Shown here: positions 5,967 to 10,422 of the stretch, piece after piece
Position numbering within the stretch: position 1 is the first letter of the stretch
Layout: every line of letters begins with the position of its first letter
Assembly: GCA_904502175.1 (NCBI GenBank)
Contig: CAJGDU010000028.1
Location: 1-10,422 of the forward strand
From: Clostridiaceae bacterium
Lineage (GTDB): Bacteria > Bacillota > Clostridia > Oscillospirales > Acutalibacteraceae
Direction: 5' to 3'
DNA: 10,422 nucleotides
Notes under the pieces: model-generated
Databases searched by the model: none
Seen by the model: the letters and a program-made list of their open reading frames with translations, nothing else
Told to the model about the DNA's origin: nothing
Made by a program: the position numbers and the translations under genes

Positions 5967-6671
5967 TCAACTCCTCTTGATTTCTAGTGTCAGGTCTTCC
6001 TCTTCTTCCGTGGCGGTGACTTTCTTGTCCCGGATGAGCTCCAGGAGCGCCAGGAAGGTGGCGACCATTTCAGAACGGGATTTGGATGAGCGGATGAGCG
6101 AAGAGAAGGTCCTCTTCCCTTTGCCGGAGATGCTCGTCAGGATGAAACTGATGCGGGACTGGACGGAGACGATCTTTCTCTGGACGATGGCCGAGAAGGC
6201 TTCCACGGGAGGCGGCAGCTTCCGGTGGCCCTTGCCGACGGCGGCCTGATAGGCGCCGAGCAGTTCGAAGGGTTCGTGGAACCGTTCGTAAGTCATGTCC
6301 GCTTCCACTTCTTCGGGCTCTTTGGTGTAAAACTCGAAGCCGTTGGCGGTCTCTTTCAGTTTGCCCGCCATGATCTGGCAGTCGCGGTACTCCAGCAGTT
6401 CGCCGGTCAGTTCCCGTTTGAGTTCCTCAGCCTCCTCGCTCTTCGGGAGGAGAGAAACGGTTTTGATGTAGACGAGACGGGCGGCCATCTCCAGGAATTC
6501 GCTGGCGACGTCCATGTCCGCTTCCTGCATCTGTCGGACGTAGTCCGTATACTGTTCGACAAGCTCCATGATGGGGATGTCGTAGATGTCGAGTTTGTGT
6601 TTGCTGATGAGGGACAGGAGCAGGTCCATGGGCCCCTCGAATACTTCCAGCTTGTAGTTGATCTGCTCCAT
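5967..6671 (-). CDS. scpA: Segregation and condensation protein ScpA (kleisin)
   Basis: ScpA is the kleisin subunit bridging Smc heads in bacterial condensin. From the preferred start it is 234 residues, within the normal range. The N-terminal Smc-neck-binding motif is clear: FEGPMDLLLSLISKHKLDIY (residues 11-30), followed by DIPI, and the ASEFLEMAARLVYIKTVSLL helix lies downstream. The C-terminal winged-helix domain contains FLALLELIRDKKV near the end. Two starts are possible. The ATG at 6675-6677 makes an ATGA overlap with the upstream peptidase, but GGAG (6679-6682) is only 1 nt away. The ATG at 6669-6671 has 7-nt spacing and is preferred. The frame is open further upstream, antisense-free but inside the peptidase gene, and is rejected. 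Confidence 0.94.
   Translation of the reverse strand: MEQINYKLEVFEGPMDLLLSLISKHKLDIYDIPIMELVEQYTDYVRQMQEADMDVASEFLEMAARLVYIKTVSLLPKSEEAEELKRELTGELLEYRDCQIMAGKLKETANGFEFYTKEPEEVEADMTYERFHEPFELLGAYQAAVGKGHRKLPPPVEAFSAIVQRKIVSVQSRISFILTSISGKGKRTFSSLIRSSKSRSEMVATFLALLELIRDKKVTATEEEEDLTLEIKRS
5971..5976 (-). promoter_or_regulatory. Ribosome binding site that decides the scpB start
   Basis: GAGGAG is formed by the last sense codons of scpA. It directly abuts the TTG at 5968-5970 (no spacing) but stands 9 nt from the TTG at 5959-5961, which favours the shorter ScpB. Confidence 0.65.
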
Positions 6672-6673
6672 GG

Positions 6674-7318
6674 TCATGCTCCGAAGGGCAGGTTGGTCAG
6701 CCAGCTGAAGAAGCGGATGACGAACTCGGAGAGCATGGACACCGGGTAGGAAAGGACGCCGGTGACGAGCAGCAGGATGATGACGATGTACATGGTGCGC
6801 TGGTTCCGGTACACCCATTCCTTGGCGCGGCCTCCGTTCGGAAGGATGCCTTCCAGGATGTGCCAGCCGTCGAACAGCGGGATGGGCAGAAGGTTCAGGA
6901 CCGCGAGGAAGATGCTGATGGTGGCCGCGTACTCAAAGAACGTGACGAACGCCATCTGGAGGACAGAACCGCTGATGGACGGGATGTGGAGCAGCACCGC
7001 CTCAATGAACAGGAACAAAAGGCCCATGATGAGGTTGATGGCAGGTCCCGCCGCAGCGACCAGGACTTCTCCCCAGCGCTGATTGCGGAAGTTGCGGGGG
7101 TTCACCGGGGTGGGTTTGCCCCAGCCGAATCCGACGAGGGCGATGAGCACTCCTCCGATGGGGTCTACGTGTGCCAGAGGACTCAGCGTCAGCCGGCCGG
7201 ACTGACGGGGCGTGTCGTCCCCCTGTTTGTCCGCCGCCCAGGCATGAGCGAACTCATGCAGCGGGATGACGCAAAAAACCAGAAATGCCGCCGCCAGAAG
7301 AGCAATGAGGATGTACAT
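6674..7318 (-). CDS. M50 family site-2-protease-like membrane metallopeptidase
   Basis: This 214-residue polytopic protein belongs to the compact YwhC-like branch of the site-2 proteases, zinc peptidases that cut within the membrane. The first helix contains HEFAH (residues 21-25), the HExxH zinc and catalytic motif. Next come GRLTLSPLAHVDPIGG (41-56), KPTPVNPRNF (68-77) and AAAGPAINLIMG (88-99). The NLLPIPLFDG motif (142-151) supplies the third zinc ligand, Asp150. There are about five hydrophobic segments. The ATG at 7316-7318 gives the usual family N-terminus, but its GGGGAG site is only 3 nt away. An in-frame ATG at 7349-7351 would add 11 residues yet has no convincing ribosome site. The gene leads the scpA-scpB unit, a frequent arrangement in Clostridia. 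No substrate (anti-sigma factor or other) is visible nearby. Confidence 0.88.
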   Translation of the reverse strand: MYILIALLAAAFLVFCVIPLHEFAHAWAADKQGDDTPRQSGRLTLSPLAHVDPIGGVLIALVGFGWGKPTPVNPRNFRNQRWGEVLVAAAGPAINLIMGLLFLFIEAVLLHIPSISGSVLQMAFVTFFEYAATISIFLAVLNLLPIPLFDGWHILEGILPNGGRAKEWVYRNQRTMYIVIILLLVTGVLSYPVSMLSEFVIRFFSWLTNLPFGA

Positions 7319-7414
7319 TGGCTCCCCGGTGCGAATGGCTCGTAACAGCATAAATATTACACACTTTCACTAATAAGGCAAAATATTACTTATATACATA
7401 CTACAAGAATTTAA
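7319..7414. other. AT-rich intergenic gap with a 9-bp direct repeat
   Basis: This gap of 96 bp between prmC and the peptidase gene is much richer in A and T than its surroundings. The plus-strand sequence AAATATTAC occurs at 7352-7360 and again at 7381-7389, start-to-start 29 bp, close to but not exactly three helical turns. No GC-rich hairpin is seen, so prmC lacks an obvious intrinsic terminator. The repeats lie just downstream of the predicted promoter. Confidence 0.5.
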
Positions 7415-7426
7415 CTAAATCGTCAA
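7398..7426 (-). promoter_or_regulatory. Probable sigma-A promoter for the peptidase-scpA-scpB unit
   Basis: On the minus strand TTGACG (7421-7426, inside the last codons of prmC) is followed after 17 nt by TAGTAT (7398-7403). The -35 matches 5 of 6 and the -10 matches 4 of 6 consensus bases, and the downstream DNA is very AT-rich. Transcription would start near 7391, leaving about 70 nt before the preferred peptidase ATG. Confidence 0.55.
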
Positions 7427-8299
7427 GGAAAAACTAAGCCCTGAAACCACCACTCTGGGCAGTCCCGCAAAGTCCCGTAAAACCTTGATGTTATCGGAAA
7501 AATCGGCAAAAATGCGGGAGACTTCTTCCCCCTGCTGTTCGCCGATCTCGACGGCCAGGAGACCGCCCGTTTCCAGCACCGGCGCATAGAGTTTTGCGAT
7601 GGCGCGGTAAAAGTCCAGACCGTCCGCTCCGCCATAGAGCGCGAGGGCCGGTTCATAGCCCACTTCCGTCTGAAGACTCCGCATTTCGTCTTCGGTCAGA
7701 TAAGGCGGGTTGGCCAGGATGACGTCCGCTCTTTCGAGGCCGAAGGCCGCGGGACCCTGAAACAGATCGCCCTGGATGAGCCGAAAGCGTTCGGTGCCGT
7801 TCCGCGCCATGTTGCCGCGGATGATACCGCAGGCGTCGTCGGAGAGTTCCAGCGCCGTGACGTCGCAGTTTGCAAAGTTGCGCTCCACGGTGATGCCGAC
7901 ACAGCCGCTGCCGGAGCAGAGGTCCAGCACGCGGGCCGGTCTCCCCTCCCGGTGATATCGCTGCAGATGCTGCAGGGCGAGCTCGACCAGCAGTTCTGTC
8001 TCCGGCCGGGGGATGAGCACCCCTTCCTTCACCGAGAAGGAGAGGTTGTAAAAGTCCCACTCCCGCAGGAGGTATTGCAGCGGGTAGTGCTCGCTCCGGC
8101 GGGCGATGAGCGCACGGTAACGCTCGGCGTCCTCTTCCCTGACCGGCTCGTCCCCGCGAAGGCGAAGGTCGGCCGCGGAGCGCCCCGTGACATGCCCCAG
8201 CAGTTCCGCGGCATCGTAGGCGGCATTCTCCACACCGGCCGCATCGAGCGCCCTTGTCCCCTCGGTCAGCAGACCGTTCAGCGTTCCGGGCGCGCTCAT
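7415..8299 (-). CDS. prmC: Release factor glutamine-N5 methyltransferase PrmC
   Basis: PrmC uses S-adenosylmethionine to methylate the Gln of the GGQ motif in release factors RF1 and RF2, improving translation termination. The 294-residue length is normal. An N-terminal helical release-factor-binding domain (about 1-85) is followed by LIPRPETE (95-102), the AdoMet-binding loop DLCSGSGCVGI (126-136) and the NPPY catalytic motif (197-200), which binds the substrate glutamine. The ATG at 8297-8299 overlaps the DUF1385 stop in an ATGA and has GGAG 5 nt upstream. The open frame continues upstream into DUF1385 but adds no family sequence. Many Clostridia place prfA (RF1) directly after prmC; it is not here. 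Confidence 0.95.
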   Translation of the reverse strand: MSAPGTLNGLLTEGTRALDAAGVENAAYDAAELLGHVTGRSAADLRLRGDEPVREEDAERYRALIARRSEHYPLQYLLREWDFYNLSFSVKEGVLIPRPETELLVELALQHLQRYHREGRPARVLDLCSGSGCVGITVERNFANCDVTALELSDDACGIIRGNMARNGTERFRLIQGDLFQGPAAFGLERADVILANPPYLTEDEMRSLQTEVGYEPALALYGGADGLDFYRAIAKLYAPVLETGGLLAVEIGEQQGEEVSRIFADFSDNIKVLRDFAGLPRVVVSGLSFSLTI

Positions 8300-9279
8300 T
8301 TGATCTCCGCTTCCTCGGGGTCTTCCGGCAGGACCGCCTGGAAGGCCGCGATGCCGCACTCGATCATTTCGTCTTTCGGCTCGATGGTGGTGATGCGCTG
8401 CATCCAGAGTCCGGGTTTGGACAGGACGGTGGCCAGAACGTTGTCGTGGCGGCCCGCATAGCGGATGAACTCGTAGCCGAAGCCCATGATGAGCGGGATG
8501 ATGAGGATCTTGATGAGGACCCAGAGCCAGCGGATGGTGCCGATGCCCGGGAAGACCAGGACAAGAATGGTGGAAAACAGGATGCTGATGAGCAGCATGA
8601 CGATGGTGAAACTGGTGCCGCAGCGCGGATGGAAGCGGGACTGCTTCCGGACGTTCTCCACCGTGAGCTCCAGCCCGTTTTCAAAGCAGGCGATGGTCTT
8701 GTGCTCGGCGCCGTGGTACATGAAGACCCGTTTGATGTCGTTCATGCGGCGGACGCCGGCCATATACGCGATGAGGATGCCGATCTTCAGGATGCCCTCC
8801 AGCAGCGGGTGCAGGTTGTGGAGCTCCAGAAAATCGTGCGTGACGTATTTGTCAAAGATGTCGACGAGGAACGCCGGCAGCCAGACGAACAGGACGACGG
8901 CGAGGCCCACCCCCAGGATGACCGCGAGGATCATGAGGGCGTCGATGACCTTCTCGGTCAGATGGTCTTCCATCCACCGGTCCAGTTTGCTCGGTTCCTC
9001 CTCATAGACGGTCCCGTCATCGTCGAGGGACTTTTCCGCGGAAAGGTCCAGATAGCGGTAGCCGAATTTCAGGGACTCGAAAAAACCGACGACACCACGG
9101 ACGACGGGCCACCGGGCGACCGCATAGCGGTCCTGCAGCCGTTTTTCCTCGTGGTGTTCGATTTCGATCTCACCGTTCGGGAGACGGATGGCGGTGGCGG
9201 CGTCTTTCGGGCCGCGCATCATGATGCCCTCGATGAGGGCCTGTCCCCCGATACTGGTTTTATGACATTTCTTGCTCAA
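8296..9279 (-). CDS. DUF1385 (YqhQ-like) polytopic membrane protein
   Basis: The 327-residue protein is a clear DUF1385 family member, related to B. subtilis YqhQ; its function is not established. Conserved motifs are GGQALIEGIMMRGP (11-24), HGAEHKTI (189-196) and HPRCGTSF (217-224). The last two are rich in His, Glu and Cys and look like a metal or active site near the membrane. Hydrophobic segments lie at about 112-142, 162-176 and 225-270. The start is TTG at 9277-9279, 20 bp inside the 3' end of the histidine kinase gene, with GGAG about 10 nt ahead; no better start lies before the first conserved motif. It overlaps prmC by ATGA. The DUF1385-prmC pair recurs in Firmicutes, which suggests a link to translation or co-regulation but does not prove it. 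Confidence 0.85.
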   Translation of the reverse strand: MSKKCHKTSIGGQALIEGIMMRGPKDAATAIRLPNGEIEIEHHEEKRLQDRYAVARWPVVRGVVGFFESLKFGYRYLDLSAEKSLDDDGTVYEEEPSKLDRWMEDHLTEKVIDALMILAVILGVGLAVVLFVWLPAFLVDIFDKYVTHDFLELHNLHPLLEGILKIGILIAYMAGVRRMNDIKRVFMYHGAEHKTIACFENGLELTVENVRKQSRFHPRCGTSFTIVMLLISILFSTILVLVFPGIGTIRWLWVLIKILIIPLIMGFGYEFIRYAGRHDNVLATVLSKPGLWMQRITTIEPKDEMIECGIAAFQAVLPEDPEEAEIK

Positions 9280-10422
9280 CTTCGGTTGTCTCCGTTTCTA
9301 GCTCGGGCGCGGGAGCCGGGACATAGTCCACCGGGAAGGAGAGGATGACACAGGTGCCCACTCCGACCTCGCTCTGGATGTCCATGGTCCCGCCATGCAT
9401 TTTGACGATCTCGTCGACGACCGCGAGCCCGATCCCGCTGCCGCGTGAAGAGATGTTGGATTTATAAAACTTCTTCCGGACCTTCGGCAGTTCCTCTTCC
9501 GAGATGCCGATGCCGGTGTCTTCCACAAATACCCGGAGCGTGGACTTGTCTCCACCCTCCTCTTCCGGCGGGATCATTTCGGCAAAGACCGTGATCTTTC
9601 CGCCCTGTTCGGTGTATTTGAAGGCGTTGTCGAGGATGTTGACGAACACCTGGTTGATGCGGTTGGGGTCCCCCTCCGCCGGAGCCGGCACGTGGGGCAC
9701 ATTGTAGATGAGTTCGATGCCCTCCCGCATGGAGCGGTCCTTGAACACGAAGATGGTGTCGTCCAGCTCCGCGAGGATATCGATCTTCTCATAGCGCAGG
9801 GTCATGCGGCCGTTGACGATCTTCGAGAGGTCCAGCAGGTCCTCCACGACACCGGTCAGACGGGAGGACTCGTCGATGATGACCTCCATGCCGCGTTTGG
9901 TGGTGGCGGGGTCCGTGTCCCCCATGGCCTGCAGCGTTTCCGCCCAGCCCTTGATGGCGGTGAGCGGGGTCTTCATCTCATGGGAGACCGTCGAGATGAA
10001 GTCGTTCTTCATCTTGTCGGTGGAACTCAGCTCGTCCGCCATGAAGTTGATGTTCTCCGACAGCTCGGAGATCTCATCCTTGTACTCCTGCGGCTCCATA
10101 CGGGCGGACATATCGCCCCCTGCGATCCGCTTCGTGACCTCGTTGATCTGCGTGATGGGCGTGACGATGGAGTCGATGAACGAGAGACCGGACACCAGCA
10201 TGATGAGGCCGATGGCCAGGAACACGATGAGAAGGGCGAACAGGACGCTGAGGATCTGGCGATTGGTCTGTTTGAGCGACACGACATAGCGCACGGCGCC
10301 GAGGGTCTCGTCCCCCTTCGTCAGAAGATAGGTGGACGACATGATGGGTTCGCCGTAAAGGTTCCGTCCGCTGAAGTCCGCCTGCCCGTTTTTGCTGACA
10401 AGCGCCGCCTCGAAGTCCGGGA
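9260..10422 (-). CDS. Sensor histidine kinase with HAMP domain, C-terminal part (5' end beyond window)
   Basis: The visible 386 residues end at a TAA at 9260. In order: about 55 residues of an extracytoplasmic sensor domain, a membrane span (coded about 10190-10253), a HAMP linker, a HisKA domain with SHEMKTPL whose phospho-accepting His is coded at 9980-9982, and a HATPase domain with the N box NILDNAFKYT, the G1 box DTGIGIS and the G2 box GSGIGLAVV. An acidic Pro/Glu-rich tail of about 20 residues follows, partly overlapping the DUF1385 start. The kinase would autophosphorylate in response to an external signal and pass the phosphate to a response regulator, presumably coded just upstream outside the window. 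There is no PAS domain between HAMP and HisKA. The frame stays open through 10422, so the first in-window ATG at 10342 is internal. The signal is unknown. Confidence 0.93.
   Translation of the reverse strand, partial: PDFEAALVSKNGQADFSGRNLYGEPIMSSTYLLTKGDETLGAVRYVVSLKQTNRQILSVLFALLIVFLAIGLIMLVSGLSFIDSIVTPITQINEVTKRIAGGDMSARMEPQEYKDEISELSENINFMADELSSTDKMKNDFISTVSHEMKTPLTAIKGWAETLQAMGDTDPATTKRGMEVIIDESSRLTGVVEDLLDLSKIVNGRMTLRYEKIDILAELDDTIFVFKDRSMREGIELIYNVPHVPAPAEGDPNRINQVFVNILDNAFKYTEQGGKITVFAEMIPPEEEGGDKSTLRVFVEDTGIGISEEELPKVRKKFYKSNISSRGSGIGLAVVDEIVKMHGGTMDIQSEVGVGTCVILSFPVDYVPAPAPELETETTEVEQEMS

Noticed and set aside
6678..6818. Upstream extension of the scpA frame
   Set aside because: It overlaps the peptidase gene out of frame and adds His/Arg/Pro-rich sequence unrelated to ScpA.
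8300..8359. Upstream extension of the prmC frame
   Set aside because: It overlaps the DUF1385 3' end out of frame; the ATGA start with GGAG spacing is standard for this pair.
8254..9348. A 364-codon plus-strand open frame opposite DUF1385
   Set aside because: Its translation is dominated by Asp, Glu, Arg and His runs typical of reversed membrane-protein codons; DUF1385 on the other strand has clear conserved motifs.
1..10422. CRISPR arrays, insertion sequences, phage genes, tRNA or rRNA genes, toxin-antitoxin or defence islands
   Set aside because: I looked for tandem repeats with spacers, transposase or integrase motifs and structured RNA signatures and saw none; gene content is core housekeeping throughout.

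Overview
The window is a GC-rich stretch of a Firmicutes genome, most likely a spore-forming or spore-lineage member of class Clostridia such as an Oscillospiraceae relative. The evidence is the set of families together: RemA, a YtfJ-type spore protein, the short Gram-positive type omega subunit, ScpA/ScpB, a YqhQ-type DUF1385 protein next to prmC, purine-rich Shine-Dalgarno sites and frequent TTG starts. The species cannot be named from this sequence. All 14 recognised genes lie on the minus strand, so transcription runs from high to low coordinates, and coding density is very high. The two end genes, the histidine kinase and priA, are cut by the window edges.

In transcription order the first block (10422 to 7415) is the C-terminal part of a HAMP-type sensor histidine kinase, then a DUF1385 membrane protein whose start overlaps the kinase end, then prmC, the release-factor glutamine methyltransferase, joined to DUF1385 by an ATGA overlap. 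An AT-rich gap (7319-7414) follows, with a plausible sigma-A promoter overlapping the prmC 3' end.

The second block (7318 to 3920) is an M50 site-2-protease-like membrane peptidase, scpA, scpB, a membrane-anchored DUF2953 protein and a ytfJ-type gene. These are tightly packed, and the first three are joined by overlap or near-overlap. A 13-bp hairpin with a GCAA loop and a T-rich tail (3861-3901) sits after ytfJ. It looks like an intrinsic terminator or attenuator in front of rluB (3843 to 3115), a 23S rRNA pseudouridine synthase gene.

The third block starts from the best promoter in the window (TTGCAA, 17 nt, TATAAT; 3081-3109). It reads yicC, remA, gmk, rpoZ, priA, the same order as the Bacillus subtilis yloC-remA-gmk-rpoZ-coaBC-priA cluster but with no coaBC. 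It combines RNA turnover, DNA-binding regulation, GMP to GDP conversion, RNA polymerase assembly and replication restart.

This is core housekeeping DNA. I found no mobile element, CRISPR array, RNA gene, toxin-antitoxin pair or defence system. The points most worth a second look are the poorly characterised families locked into these operons (DUF1385 with prmC, DUF2953 with ytfJ), the terminator and adjoining dyad ahead of rluB, the AT-rich promoter gap with a direct repeat, and the high share of TTG start codons.
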